Below, one piece after another: positions 1-12,162 of a DNA stretch of 64,000 nt. The translations under genes were made by a program, and so were the position numbers. The notes under the pieces were generated by a model. That model saw only the letters and a program-made list of their open reading frames with translations. It was not told where the DNA came from and made no database searches. Location of the stretch: NCBI GenBank assembly GCA_023053575.1, contig JAKZAP010000011.1, forward strand, positions 1,984,001-2,048,000, in the 5' to 3' direction. The first letter of the stretch is position 1, and each line of letters starts with the position of its first letter. This stretch comes from Branchinecta lynchi (Eukaryota > Arthropoda > Branchiopoda > Anostraca > Branchinectidae).

Positions 1-1150
1 AGCGGGCCGAGGAAACAGGAGCGTCGCCGGGGTTGCCAATGGAAACACCGAATTTCTACTTTATTGGAAGTTGAAGTAATAACTTTTCTTCAAAAGAACA
101 CGTTTTGTTCTATTACGACTGCCTGTTATTAGTTCGAGGACCAGTGCTGTCCATCTGTTAATCGAGTGTTTTTTTTACAGTTTATTGGCGTCAAATTATA
201 CTCGAGATTATACTCGTGTACTTAGTAGTACAATGAACACTTTTCTGATCTTTAGAAGCTTGAAAAATTGTATCAGTGTGGCAACACCGAACTTTGCATT
301 GAAGAGAACCTTTTACTTGCAGTTTGAACAAGGGCGTGTATTAACAAGTAAACATCACATATAGCGCTATACAGGTTATTACACCTATTTGAAGAATGCT
401 TATGCGTGTGCTTAGGAGACGTGGAATATTGGGATTTCACGGGTTTCCCAATACTTGTATAAAGTATAAAAGTTTTCGTGATGTAAGAGAAGATGAAGTA
501 GGCTACTCCTTTAGGTAACGAGTAGGTGGGTGGCATTTTCAGTCGGGTCACGAGTTTGCTCCCGGATCCGGAATTTCTGTGCCCGATCCCAATGAGATCC
601 ACTGAAGAAGAGTGGGGATTTCTGAAACTTAATTCTGTAGGAGAATTAGGGACAGTGTAAAAGGGGAGGGGTCCTTTAAGCCCGTCACTCACGAGCTTTT
701 TCCATCGGTTTGGCCCCTGCAGTACCCTCACACTTGTTCTTGGAGGGTTAACTAGAAAAGGTTCTCGGTCAACTCGAGTTTAAAATTTCGGAATGATTTC
801 TGCCTTGACTGTTATTGGATAAGGTTTGTCGGGACTCCGACGCAGACTTTTGGTAGATAGATTACAGGTTGGATTTCATGACTGGATAGCTGATGCCAAC
901 GTAACTGGCGAAACCTCTACCGAAAACTTTGATTTTCCATTTTTCCGTGTCCTTATTGATCAAAATGGAGAAGGGAGGGATTTCAGATAAGTCCCCCTTC
1001 TCCGCCACCATTGTGCCTTTATTCCCATCCCGGATCCGTTACCGGCTAAATTCCGTTCCTGGATCTTCATCACCGTTGACTTGAAATTTGATTGAAAGGT
1101 TGACATTTTTCAAATTTTCCGGTCGGATTCCCGATTAGGATATAGAGGCG
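1..1150. other. No gene recognised
   Basis: Short ORFs only. Fragments such as ggattcccgattagg-type and ttccggtcggattcccg near 1120 hint at very old family A core sequence. Nothing firm. Confidence 0.5.
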
Positions 1151-1157
1151 AAAGCAT

Positions 1158-1202
1158 TATTATTGCAATTATATTATTTATTTATTATTATTATTATTAT
1201 TA
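1158..1202. repeat. (ATT)n microsatellite, possible LINE tail
   Basis: A run of tattatttatttattattat and further ATT units. The sequence to its right (1203-1640) has two overlapping weak ORFs without a recognised domain. It may be the tail of a minus-strand LINE. Confidence 0.6.
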
Positions 1203-1659
1203 GAAGGCCAGGAAATCCTGAGCGTATGTATCCACCATGCTCAAGTCCGGTCTGGCAACTGCGTAACTAAGCGAAATGCGAGACGCGTCCATCTGGCAGA
1301 CTATATAGCCACCTTGTAGCCTGACTGGAGGTCTGAACCTATTTTTTGTTGCATGCTGCAGGTCCACTTCTCGGCCGATTTCGGACTGATTCTTTCTACA
1401 TCCGTTTTTGCACTGCTTCTCGAGAATCACGTACTTGCTCCCTGACCAAGTCCGTGCTTCCCTGCAAGATGCTGCAGCGCTGCCGCTTCAACCAAGAAGA
1501 AAGTGAATCCAAAAACGCATATTATGCAAAAGCAAAGAAGTGCTGCAGCAGCGATGCGGTAGCGCTATTGCAACAAAAACGAGGCTCTGATGTAGAGCGA
1601 TACCATATAACTTTGGGGGATCTTAAAACGTAACCGAGATACTCGCAAATATTCAAGTT

Positions 1660-2086
1660 GTACGTCCGTCCGTCTATTAGCACGGTAATTATTGAAAAAT
1701 CTGGGTTATTTTGTCTGAACTTGGTTTGAGGATTCTTTGGGTCAAAGGACATGTCTAGTTTGCGCCGTTCGCCCTACATGTAGGGGGTGGGGGAATTGGG
1801 GTAAGGAGACATACTGAATTTGTTTTGAACTTTATTTTCTTTCCGGAAAAGCTAGCCTATGGCTCGCCCGTAACCCGGCCCAAACCGGAAATTTGGTAGA
1901 AGCAAATGTTTTCTCTGAAGTCGATTAGAGATTCGATTGAAGGGTAAGGAGACATGGTGAATCCTTTTTTAACTTTATTTTATTGAAAAATAAACATTTT
2001 GCCCAGAATGTTGTAGAAGTAAAAGTGTGTCTTAAGTCGATTAAAAGTTCGATATACCTTAGGCGTAAGCTTACATGCTGAATCCA
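1660..2086 (-). mobile_element. Family A element fragment
   Basis: It contains tacgtccgtccgtctattag, then the typical acttggtttgaggattcttt and two core units. The palindrome is missing at the left and a LINE tail cuts the right side at 2087. Confidence 0.6.
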
Positions 2087-2297
2087 TATTTATTTATTTA
2101 TTCATTTGTGACCCGCGTTTTGCATAACAGCGAAGTATGATTAAAAATTCACAAAGTAAAATATACACAATAAAACACTTAAACAAAACAATGTAAATTA
2201 AACACGACAACATTCTTTTCATATAGGAAAACACACTAAATAGACTTAAATTTTTGTATACAGTGACAAGCACATTAATCGGGTTCAGGAATGACAA
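2087..2297 (-). mobile_element. LINE 3'-UTR fragment
   Basis: tatttatttattcatttgtg followed by acccgc begins the segment and matches the motif at 37955. It truncates a family A copy that ends at about 2085. The remainder is A-rich on the plus strand with no recognisable coding. Confidence 0.4.
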
Positions 2298-2544
2298 ACT
2301 GGCTAATATTTCATGTGCTGAGAGGGCAGATGTTTGTGGAGGGAAAATAGATTTGAATGCGAATGAAAAATTGTACTGATACTATTCTGAACATTAAAAT
2401 TCGAAACCAATTTACGATTACGAAAAGATTTTGGAAGATACATCAGAAATTTGTAGAACTTAAAGAAACAATTTCTCATTTTTTTTTACATTTTTTTTTC
2501 ATTTTTTCCGGGAAAACTCCTCCAATTCCCTCCAAAGAGCCCTG

Positions 2545-3270
2545 GTAAGATCTGGTTCTGTCAAGGACGTGTCTACAGGGCTTATGCCTCTTTTTCCTAT
2601 CAAATTCTATCCCGATCCCTCGACCATAAGCGTTTGACGAGATTTCCGATGGCCACCTCTAACTCCCTCCACAAGAACCGGATCCGATCCGAACTTAATG
2701 TGGAACATCTGAGGCGATAGCTCTTTCCACTTGCCAAGTTTCATTCAAATCCGTTCACCCGTTCAAAAGTTATGCATGGCACTAGATTCAGGATTCCTCA
2801 TGCCTCCACGCGCCCCACGATGGTCGGATTGGGGAAACAACTAATCTAGAGACAGTCTGCTCGGATCCCTGATATGCCTACCAAATTCATCGTCGTAGTC
2901 TAAACTCCAGCTCCCCCCAAAGTCGCCAGTTTCAGTCCGGATTTTAAGCGGGTCGTCTGAAACACGGGGTCTTTCTAAATATCAAGTTTCATTAAGATCT
3001 GATCACCCGTTCAAAAGTTGTAAATACCTCTAGATTCCGGATCCCCCCTCCCTCCACACCCCCAATGATGCTCGGATCGGGAAAATGACTATATCCAACT
3101 TAATCATTTGGGGTCCCTGATACGCCTGCCAAGTTTCATCGTCCTAGCTTATGTGGAAGTGCCCGAAGTAGCAAAACCTGGACAGACCGACCGACAGAGC
3201 GACAGACCGACGGATGGACAGAAATTGCGATCGCTGTATGGCACTTGGACGAAGGGCAAGTGCCATAAAA
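2545..3270 (+). mobile_element. Family B element, 5'-truncated
   Basis: The core resembles the 281-bp unit (gatccctcgaccataagcgt and ccgttcaaaagtt twice), followed by the GTCY tract on the complementary strand (gaccgaccgacagagcgaca at 3185) and the terminal hairpin at 3237-3267. Units are more diverged than in the 8728 copy, so this copy is older. Confidence 0.75.
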
Positions 3271-3649
3271 AGTGTAAGGTGGTGTAATTTATATAAGATA
3301 AAGTATAATACTATTCTGTGGGTTTCTGACTACCACTGGTATACCGGTCGTAATCTGATCATAATGTTGGTGATGCTACCTGGGACAGATTTACAGGATC
3401 TGGCGAAGACCGGAAATCTACAATACCGGATTATCTGGATGAAGAGGTCTAATAACTATTTATCTTTGGTGTTCTATCGAAACCTTGTGTCTTGCCTGAG
3501 GCAGGTACCATCGAGATTCATTAGCGAAAACAAGCCGTCTTTATACCGGTTTCGTCTCCGGGGTTAAACCCTCCCGAAGAAAGCGACCAACGAATAAAAT
3601 ATCAACGCCCTCTTTGTTTGGAACACAGAGACTCCGAGGGAAAGCTCGG

Positions 3650-4056
3650 CCGAAGGCCATCTCCTTTGCCACGAAACAAGGTTAAAACATGCTTCTTTCT
3701 TTTTTCTGACGTCTAAGTATCTACTAGTTTTTCCTCCTTAGGCCCTTTTGAGAAGACTATAAAAAGAAGAAAATATCAGTGGCTCCTTTTATTTGGAGGG
3801 CTGGTGACTTAGTTTTCAACTTCTTGAAAGCTCCTCTGATAGCCATCTCCTTTGCCCTGAAACAAGGTCAAAACTTGTCTTAGGTATCCACTGGTTCCGC
3901 TTCCGTAGTTACACCCTTCTGAAAAGACTATAAAACGAAGAGAATATCAGCTTCTCTTTTTGTCTTGATTGCTGAGACTTAGTTTTCGACTTCTTGAAAG
4001 CTCGGCTGATAGCCATCTCTTTTGCCACGAAACAAGGTCAAAACATGCGCGCCTTT
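3650..4056 (+). repeat. ~175-bp tandem repeat, about 2.4 units
   Basis: gatagccatctcctttgccc and aaacaaggtcaaaac recur at about 3657, 3840 and 4010. gactataaaa-gaag recurs at 3755 and 3929. Moderately diverged, no coding supported. Confidence 0.8.
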
Positions 4057-4412
4057 CTGACCAGTTGGGATCTCCCCGGGAAGCGTTGTGGAAAGCCCCG
4101 GTTCCATAGTTTTCCAAACAACGGTGGCAACTTATTTGTGGATTCCGTGCGAGTTTCGAGGAAGAAGGCAAACATGACATGGGTTCGCGCTTTGACAGAG
4201 CTCAAATAAAGAAGTATGGTGCCCAGCCAAAAAGAGCCGGCTTTGCTCCGCGGTTGCGAGACTTAACCTCTGGTGACGTTCCCTGGGAGCCAGAAGGTAG
4301 ACCTTTTGAATATTTCGTAGTTGATCTGTTGACGTTTTGTTTACTGAAATTTGCACGCCTGGGATTTCATGACGGGGACCTGTTCGGTTTCAGCAACTTA
4401 AATACAATTTGA

Positions 4413-5429
4413 AGTCTTCCTAGTAGCATAGAGATGTTTTGGGTTCGGAGCAGTCATCTGGTCTGTGGTCTGACAGACGAATTTCTGTTGTCTTGGATTT
4501 TGTTACTGGAGTTTGGTATAGGTGTGTTCTTGGGTCTATTCCATAGCCAAGGTTAATTTTTCCCATCGCAGTTTCGTGTTATGACAGTCTAATTACAGCC
4601 ACTGCTCGTCCCCTCCTTGCCGAAAAAGCGAATATCGTACGGTACGGGCGCGGATGCTTCTCATGTGACTCCGCACGCTGCTCCGATCCAGCTTTCAATT
4701 GTTTTACCCGTGTGCATCATAAGCCTTAGTTCTAGTAAATAGTCTTTGGTTCTAGCTAGACAGTTCAACAAACTCCAACTCCTTCTCGGCCCTAATCCCA
4801 GTATTTTGTTAGGCCAAGCTGACTGCTCATTGCATTTGACGGTGCTAAACGGATTGGACATATTTTGTCCCTTCTTGGCAATGGTCCTCTTCAGGCTCAA
4901 GCTAGAAAAAATTATAAGAAAAGCAAGAAACTGAGCATAGTTTAACTTTTCTTGCTTGGCTTGAAGAAGTGTCAAGAAGAGCCGAGATATCGCTAAAAAG
5001 CTGACTTATCCGTTTAGTGTCGTCTGATGTAGACGTCATAGTGTCGACTATGCCCGATACCAATTTCAGTCTATGGATGCAAGTAAGCTGCCCCTGTAAC
5101 TCGTGAACAGTTAAAATGATGCGAGACAATTTCAGTAGGATTTGTTTTGGTAAAATTTACGGCTTTTTTACATATTTATAGTATACTATATCCTAGATAT
5201 TACATGTACATATCATTTCGGACAATGCATTACAAGTGGCATATTGGTCGGCAAGTGCGAGTCCAAATGTTTAATTTGATTCTTTCTTTCGTGTATGACA
5301 TCTCTTTCTTTCTGTTCCACAGAACGCGACCGGTAAGCCTTTTCAGCTAGCCTATCCATCATGGTTTTCATGCAGTATGTTGATAGTGCGGTCAGAGGTG
5401 CTTAGTACTCATCGGGCTCGGCGAACGAA
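4413..5429. other. No gene recognised
   Basis: Weak short ORFs. A short motif shared with 11640 and 26210 (ggtc-tcttcaggct-aagctagaaaa) lies at about 4885. Confidence 0.5.
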
Positions 5430-6320
5430 CCTCAGCAGTGCCAGTCCGCTTATCATTGATTTCCGCTGCTTGCTCATTAGATCAAGCGCCTTTCCAACGA
5501 ATTCCATCGGTCACGGACATTTTCCGTTGCTGTACACCTCTCACTAATTGAGCGATGGGAATGCCAATCTTAACGTTATATCTCGTTCGATCGGAACTGC
5601 GTATGTCCCAGGCCATCTCTTTTTTTTGTTTTAATCAGTCAAGTTTATTTTCCAAATAGCTTAAAGCTAGAATTGGAATATACACAGACACGAAGCAAAT
5701 TAATCAATACACTTACAAGAAAAGACCAGAAATAAATGATGGGATGAAACTATGTAAAAACTAGGCAGCAGAATTAGCAGGATATGAAGAAAACTGAGCA
5801 GTGTTCGTCTCGGACCGACGCACTAAAATCTGGAGAGGAGGGGGGAATAGACTCTGGGGACAACACATTATCTTAGCTGCAAAAGTTTGTGAGTAGTTGT
5901 GAGTAGTAGTAGTTTAAGATAAAATGTTCTGTGAGGCCCTTTATTGATCACCCGACTTTCCGAAGAATTCAGTCACTCGGGAATATTTTCCATTGCCGTA
6001 CATCTTTTTTCTCATCAAAGTACGTATGGACACCTGACAGGTTGCATGTGTAACCACTTGAATATAGACTTAGGACCTGAGAAAGAGTATGGCCGGTCTC
6101 ATTTTACACTAATGACGCCACGTAATTTGAAGTAGTGTGGTCAGTCTAAGCGTTGTGTCAAGCCGAACTCTTAGCCAGTGCTGGTTAGGTCGCAGTGTTC
6201 AGTGATTGCAAATGCAACCGGTCAGGTGCCGACACTTACTTTAACTGATAGAAACGAAAGCCAATCCAACCTTGCATCTCGCTCGATCAGAACTGCGTAT
6301 ATCCCTAACCAACTCTCTCG
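5430..6320 (+). repeat. Degenerate duplicated segment
   Basis: atctcgttcgatcggaactg-cgtatgtccc at 5580 is repeated as atctcgctcgatcagaactg-cgtatatccc at 6275. cattttccgttgctgtacac at 5517 matches attttccattgccgtacatc at 5984. A LINE-like fragment interrupts it at 5614. Confidence 0.55.
5614..5790 (-). mobile_element. Probable LINE 3'-UTR fragment
   Basis: The segment starts with a T-rich run and ttttaatcagtcaagtttat, consistent with a poly(A)-like tail on the minus strand. It interrupts a degenerate duplicated sequence: gcgtatgtcccaggccatct before it resembles gcgtatatccctaaccaact at 6294. No coding motif is visible. Confidence 0.3.
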
Positions 6321-6889
6321 AGTCCAATAGATTGAGATGAAATGTTTTGTCAGGCCATTTTCAAGTTTGTTTCTTCTACTCCAGAAGATCTCTAAAGCCG
6401 CGCTTGTATTAACAGTTGTAAAACCCGAGTTTTTGTTTATAAACGATGGATTCAGTTCGAACACCCACAGGGAAGTCAGTTTCCAGTCTTCCTGTGCCTG
6501 GAAAAGAGCGGATTAGAGAGTAAAATTTGGAGCCCGAGCTAAGGTTGATTTTGCTTTCGACGTTAGAAAACCCACCACTCGTCCGTCATTAAAGTTTAAA
6601 TGAAAAGCTGGCTTATTTTAGTATTCTTATAACTGAAGTATTTTACTTTACATATCCTGAGTATTTGAAGCTACCTGCAGTTACTGCAATTCTGGAAGAC
6701 TTTTCACACAGATACAAAATAAATAAGAGCTAGAAGCTCATATGGCACTTTCAAGGCTGGTTTGTTGGATGAAAGTAGGAATTTGCCAATTCATGAGTTT
6801 GTTTGATCATTTATAAGCAAAACCCTTGAGATAAGACCGATCATGGGCCCTTGGAAATCACGAGAATGTATTGTTTGGTAAAACGTATT

Positions 6890-7255
6890 TAGTTTTTGGG
6901 ATCCCAAAACGTCAGTGGAGGGATACCTATGACATCGCAAAAGTTGTCCGTCTGTCCGCTCGATAACTCTTAAGGGGATTGTGGTAGGTCGATGAAACTT
7001 GGTGGGAGGATCCTTTGGGTCACAGTACAGTTCAGGTTCGAATATGGGCTCTGTAGCGTTCTATTTGAGGGTGGGGGAGGGGTTTCAAATTAAAGGGCAA
7101 AACAAAATATTTTTTTAAAGCTATTGACATAGTTGATTTAGTGGTAAGGAAATATTCTGATCCGAATGTGAAAGTTATTTCCTCACCGGACAGGTAGTTC
7201 ACCTGGAATCCGGCAAAAACCGGACACAAAATTTGCCGACCAATTTTCGGCTATA
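6890..7255 (-). mobile_element. Family A 3' end fragment
   Basis: tttttgggatcccaaaacgt at 6894 is followed by ggagggatacctatgacatc, gttgtccgtctgtccgctcg and one core unit to about 7255. A family B copy follows from about 7380. The 5' part is absent. Confidence 0.7.
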
Positions 7256-7379
7256 GGAGCCCCTCCCCTTTCTTCAAACTAGTATAGCTCTGCTCGTGCA
7301 TGGTGCTGTAGAGAGCTAGTGTAATCGAAGGTGATCCCCAAAAGGACATCAGTTACAAGTCCTCTTTTCAGTTATTATG

Positions 7380-8140
7380 TTTTACTGGAATCCGATCACC
7401 CATTCCAAAGGTACGCATGACTAACACGCATGACTCAATATTCCAGATTCCACTCCCCCAACGATGATCGAATCGAGAAAATTATAATTTTCAAGTCAGT
7501 TTGGCCGGGTCCCTGATCTGCCTGCCAAATTTCGTCGTGAAATTCCCCAAAACCGCCATCACCGGAATTCTGGGAAACTCCCCTCAAGCCCCCCCCCCCC
7601 CCCAAGTGACCGGATCCAGTCCGATCGAGTAACCGATTTATCTGAAGCATATACTTTCTTCCCAGCAAGTTCCACTCTGACCCCTCCAGCCTAAAAGTTT
7701 CACGAGAACCCTCCCCCCCCCAATTCGCCCACTGCTGTCAAATTCGGTCCAGACTTTAACTGGGACATCAGAGACATGCCTTCTATTCTGTTATTAGGTT
7801 GATTCAAACCCAACCACCCTTTCAAAGTTACGCACGACTCAATTTTCCGGATCCTACCTCCTTCCACCCCACCCCCCAGATTGTCGGATGGGGAAACTGG
7901 TTATTTCCAAGTTAGTTTATTGGGTCCCTGATATGCCTGCCAAGTTTCATCGTCCAAGCACATTTGGAAGTACCCTAACTTGCAATCGTGGGACCGACCG
8001 CCGGACCGACAGACGGAATTGCGATCGGTATATGGATATGGCACTTGCATCCTCTGGCTCAAGTGGCACTTGCATCACTCTGGCGTCAAGGGAGCCTGCA
8101 GTGAGCCAAGTGAGCCAGAGGCTGCAAGTGCCATACAAAA
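7380..8140 (+). mobile_element. Family B element, 5'-truncated, with an enlarged 3' hairpin
   Basis: Diverged core units with poly-C tracts (7592, 7710) lead to a GTCY-type tract at 7992-8020 and an unusual terminal hairpin at 8039-8134. The arms TGGCACTTGCAtCCTCTGGC and GCCAGAGGCTGCAAGTGCCA pair over about 20 bp, longer than the standard 11-bp stem. Confidence 0.7.
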
Positions 8141-8727
8141 GTTGTATGGTAAAAGCGGTGCAACGGAGCAACACATTTTCGTTTTGTTAGCAAACCTGTT
8201 TAAGCAGAGTGATTCGTTTTTGTGTTTCAACACCATTCAGTCAATCTTTAATGCTTTCATTTGTTAAGGTAGGCAATACGAAAGAAGATCAGTTCTCAGG
8301 GGTCCCAGTTGAAAATTGTTGTCAAGTCGTAGTCCATCTGTCTGTGGCCACGATAGCTTCTTTTCTTCTGATTGATTCATGTTAGTTAAAGTTGCTGTGG
8401 GGACTCTTCAAGTTTGGAATGAGGTCGCGCTGAAAGGTCGGGTTTTTACCACACCTAGGGGTAGGGAAGGGGCGTTGAGAGTTATATATCGCATGTATTG
8501 TCCGGTTGGTCAAATGAGAAATGCTGTTTTAATGTTGTAACTCCTATTAGGTCGAGACAAGGGCGAAACATCATAATGGATCTGAATGCACATTTCATTT
8601 CTGGTCAAGGTGACTTGGAAATACTGTTATACCTTCAAAATCACCCCCCCCCCCTGCGAAAAAAGAGAAAACATATAGCTCGCACCTCAGACTGACTGTG
8701 ACTGCCCTACTACAGTAGGTTTAAAAA

Positions 8728-10345
8728 AACAAGAGCTACGAGCTCATATGGTACTTGTTACGAGTAGGCACGGCTCGGTTATGTCAATGATATATCTAGT
8801 GTTTGCTAGGTGTCTTCCCACCAAGTTTCATCTCGATCCCTCCACTCATAGCGTTTTCCAATATTTCCGGTTCTCCCCTCCAGCTCCCCCCAAAAGTCAC
8901 CGGATCCGGTCCGGATTTTAAGTGGGTCGTCTGAGGCATGAGGTCTTTCCAAATATCAAGTTTCATCGAGATCCGGTCACCCGTTCAAAAGTTATAAATA
9001 CCTCAAGATTCCGGATTCCCCCTCCCTCCACTCCCCCGACAGTGCCCGAATCGGCTCGGTTATGTCAATGATGTATCTAGTGTTTGCTAGGTGTCTTCCC
9101 ACCAAGTTTCATCTCAATCCCTCCACTCATAGCGTTTCCAAAGATTTCCGATTGCCCCCTCCAGCTCCCCCCAAAAGTCACCGGATCCGGTCCAGATTTT
9201 AAGTGGGTCGTCTGAGGGATGAGGTCTTTCCAAATATCAAGTTCAATCGAGATCCGATCACCCGTTCAAAAGTTATAAATACCTCAAGATTCCGGATTCC
9301 CCCTCCCTCTACTCCCCCCACAGTACCCGAATCGGCTCGGTTATGTCAATGATGTATCTAGTGTTTGCTAGGTGTCTTCCCACCAAGTTTCATCTCGATC
9401 CCTCCACTCATAGCGTTTCCCAAGATTTCCGGTTGCCCCCTCCAGCTCCCCCCAAAAGTCACCGGATCCGGCCCGGATTTTAAGTAGGTCGTCTGAGGCA
9501 TGAGATCTTTCCAAATATCAAGTTCCATCGAGATCCGATCACCCGTTCAAAAGTTATAAATACCTCAAGATTCCGGATTCCCCCTCCCTCTACTCCCCCC
9601 ACAGTACCCGAATCGGCTCGGTTATGTCAATGATGTATCTAGTGTTTGCTAGGTGTCTTCCCACCAAGTTTCATCTCGATCCCTCCACTCATAGCGTTTC
9701 CCAAGATTTCCGGTTGCCCCCTCCAGCTCCCCCCAAAAGTCACCGGATCCGGTCCGGATTTTAAGTAGGTCGTCTGAGGCATGAGGTCTTTCCAAATATC
9801 AAGTTCCATCGAGATCCGATCACCCGTTCAAAAGTTATAAATACCTCAAGATTCCGGATTCCCCCTCCCTCCACTCCCCCCCACGCCCGAATCGGCTCGG
9901 TTATGTCAACGATGTATCTAGTGTTTGCTAGGTGTCTTCCCACCAAGTTTCATCTCGATCCCTCCACTCATAGCGTTTCCCAAGATTTCCGGTTGCCCCC
10001 TCCAGCTCCCCCCAAAAGTCACCGGATCCGGTCCGGATTTTAAGTGGGTCGTCTGAGGCATGAGGTCGTTCCAAATATCAAGTTTCATCGAGATCCGATC
10101 ACCCGTTCAAAAGTTAAAAATACCTCAAGATTCCGGATTCCCCCTCCCTCCACTCCCCCCACGGTGCTCGGATCGGGGAAGTGACTATTTCCAACTTAAT
10201 CATTTGGGGTCCCTGATGTGCCTGCCAAGTTTTATCATCCTAGCTTATGTGGAAGTGCCCGAACTAGCAAAACCTGGACAGACCGACGGACGGACAGAAA
10301 TTGCGATCGCTATATGGCACTTGGCCGAAGGGCAAGTGCCATAAA
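8728..10345 (+). mobile_element. Family B element, complete copy (HINE/DINE-like)
   Basis: The 5' end AACAAGAGCTACGAGCTC is followed by atatggtacttgt. The core is five 281-bp tandem units starting at 8771, 9052, 9333, 9614 and 9893. The 3' part has the GTCY tract (gacagaccgacggacggaca) and the terminal hairpin TATGGCACTTG-gccgaaggg-CAAGTGCCATA at 10313-10343, then AAAAA. The 5' subterminal sequence is a copy of the hairpin arm with one mismatch. There is no coding capacity. This is the best reference copy in the window. Confidence 0.85.
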
Positions 10346-10422
10346 AATGCATGAACAAATTGACCAACAACGAAAAAAAAGACATTAACTGTCCCATATG
10401 AGGGCATACACCGAATCAAGTT

Positions 10423-10665
10423 TTAGGGATCCCAGAAGTAGTGACGGTAAACCTATGACTCCTTTACAGTGGTCTGCCCGTCTGTCTGTTAGCACGATAA
10501 CCCTTGAAGAGTTTAGTTAGGCTATCTTTTTCAAACTTGATGTGATGGTCTTTTGGTTTAAACGAAACGTCGCCCGCGGGTGGGCCCAGAGCCCCCTGTT
10601 TAAAGGTGGGGAGGGTCAAAGTACAGATCGGTCGTAGAATGTCCACGTAGCTTTATATTTCGGGG
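10423..10665 (-). mobile_element. Family A 3' end fragment, degenerate
   Basis: ttttagggatcccagaagta is a decayed palindrome, followed by ctgcccgtctgtctgttagc and part of a core unit. It lies about 80 bp after the family B copy that ends at 10345. Confidence 0.55.
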
Positions 10666-10744
10666 GGTAATATACTGCGCAGAAGGAAATCGTTGGATTC
10701 CTGGTATCCCTTCTGATTCAGCAAAGATGGTACTGAATGTCGTC

Positions 10745-10932
10745 ATAATGGAATATATCACTCATATGAAAGTACTTGAGTACCCTCAATTACTTCTATT
10801 TTTTACTTAAGTACATATTAAGTACTTTCGAAATCTTTTACCTAAGTAGAGTACAAGGACTACATTTTTTTTATGAAGTACTTACTTAAGTACTTTGTAC
10901 GTTTGTACTTCAGTATTTCCCAACACTGGCCC
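10745..10932 (-). repeat. AAGTACTTAAGTAC-rich transposon end
   Basis: Many short palindromic aagtacttaagtac-like motifs. On the minus strand the segment starts cagtgttgggaaatactgaa, which resembles the termini of a widespread hAT-like element group. No second end was found. Confidence 0.5.
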
Positions 10933-11334
10933 AGATCAGCGTCACCAGTTCCACTCTGACCAGTGTTGATGTGTTGAGAACCGGGGATTTATGACTTCAT
11001 CTTGCAACTCAAGGATGACATATTCCTGCACTTCCTCCCAGCTGTCCTTCATTCGGTTCCCACAAAAAGACATTTTAGTACTTGTGTTCTTTGGGGACGC
11101 GGTTGGACAGAGAGTGTAAAAAAAGGGGACAGTTTAGGATCGATATTCAGGACTTAGTGCATGAGCTTTTGGAATAGCCTAGACGAGAGATTAGCTCGTT
11201 TACCTTCGGGCACAATAGGTCAATCTTGGGTGACTCTTGGAATTTTGCGTTAAAAATTTGAAACCGAGTCCTTGTCCTTCAGCATTAGTTATTGATTTTT
11301 TTTTTCGTAAGGTATGTTTAGTTTGCACTGACAA

Positions 11335-11680
11335 GATAGTGAGCGTGTTCCACCTTACTTACCGTAGTAACTACGCATGACGTGATGAATTCTGGCTTTT
11401 TGGCGTCAAGGCTGGAACGTATTTTTCAATTTTCATGAAAATATCATGTCTCGGACTAATCAGACCAATCACGTCAAAGAGATTCGTAGTTACCACGCTT
11501 ACGACGCTCCCGAGCGTGGTAAGCAAATAGTTACTATTAGTTACTATTTCGAGAAGGCTGGAACGGTCAGCGTAGTAACTTCCAAGATATTTGATAGTGC
11601 AAAACGGATACGTCAGCTGCATTTTATTACAGCTATATTTCGGCGCTTCTTCGCAAGGGTCTTCTTCAGGCTCTAAGCCG
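11335..11680 (+). repeat. Repeat D, copy 1
   Basis: Shares gagcgtgttccaccttactt, aatcacgt-agagat and agcaaatagttactattagt with copies at 47860 and 60058. The complete copy at 60058 suggests ends of the form GTGTTCCA...TGGAACAC, so this is probably a MITE. This copy is truncated at the right. Confidence 0.7.
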
Positions 11681-11699
11681 CTGAAGTTGGAAAAACGAA

Positions 11700-12060
11700 T
11701 GGTTTCCTACAAGTTCGCTCGTTGTTCTCATAAAGATCAGACGAGTAGATTGATTGGAATGAAACTTCAAATGCCCTAGAAAACCATCGACAGGGGGGGA
11801 GGGGGAGGGGGGGAGCCTTGTGGCATTCGTAAGTTGCGAACGGGTGTTCCGGAAGGAGTGAAACTTGGTGAGTGGTAGAAGATGCCCTATGATCCATTTG
11901 TGTGTCTGAACTTGATTCGGCCACTGGGGGGTGGGAGTTGGAAGGGGGGCGAACTTTTGGCTCTCACAAAGATCAAACGAGTGGACTGATTGGAATGAAA
12001 CTTCACATGGCCTAGAAAATCAATTTTGGGGTCTGTGTCGGATCCGGCTTCCGTGGCGAA
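11700..12060 (+). repeat. ~240-bp direct duplication
   Basis: agatcagacgagtagattga-ttggaatgaaac at about 11725 and agatcaaacgagtggactga-ttggaatgaaac at about 11964. Contains G-runs at 11793. Confidence 0.7.
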
Positions 12061-12162
12061 GTTTACGCCGTAGATGATGTTTTCGTACGTCTAAAAACGG
12101 ATTCATAACTATCGATGGGAGGTGAAAGGAGAGGAAATCCGGAAATTTTGCGACATGCTTAA

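Noticed and set aside
1346..1633. 95-codon ORF next to an (ATT)n run, considered as a LINE C terminus or small gene
   Set aside because: No conserved LINE motif on either strand; overlapping ORFs on the other strand are equally good.
7888..8267. Overlapping ORFs of 75-100 codons on both strands
   Set aside because: Explained by the GTCY tract and long hairpin of a family B copy.
8771..10170. Regular ~281-bp spaced repeats considered as a CRISPR array or satellite
   Set aside because: Units are adjacent without unique spacers and lie within defined element ends; eukaryotic context.
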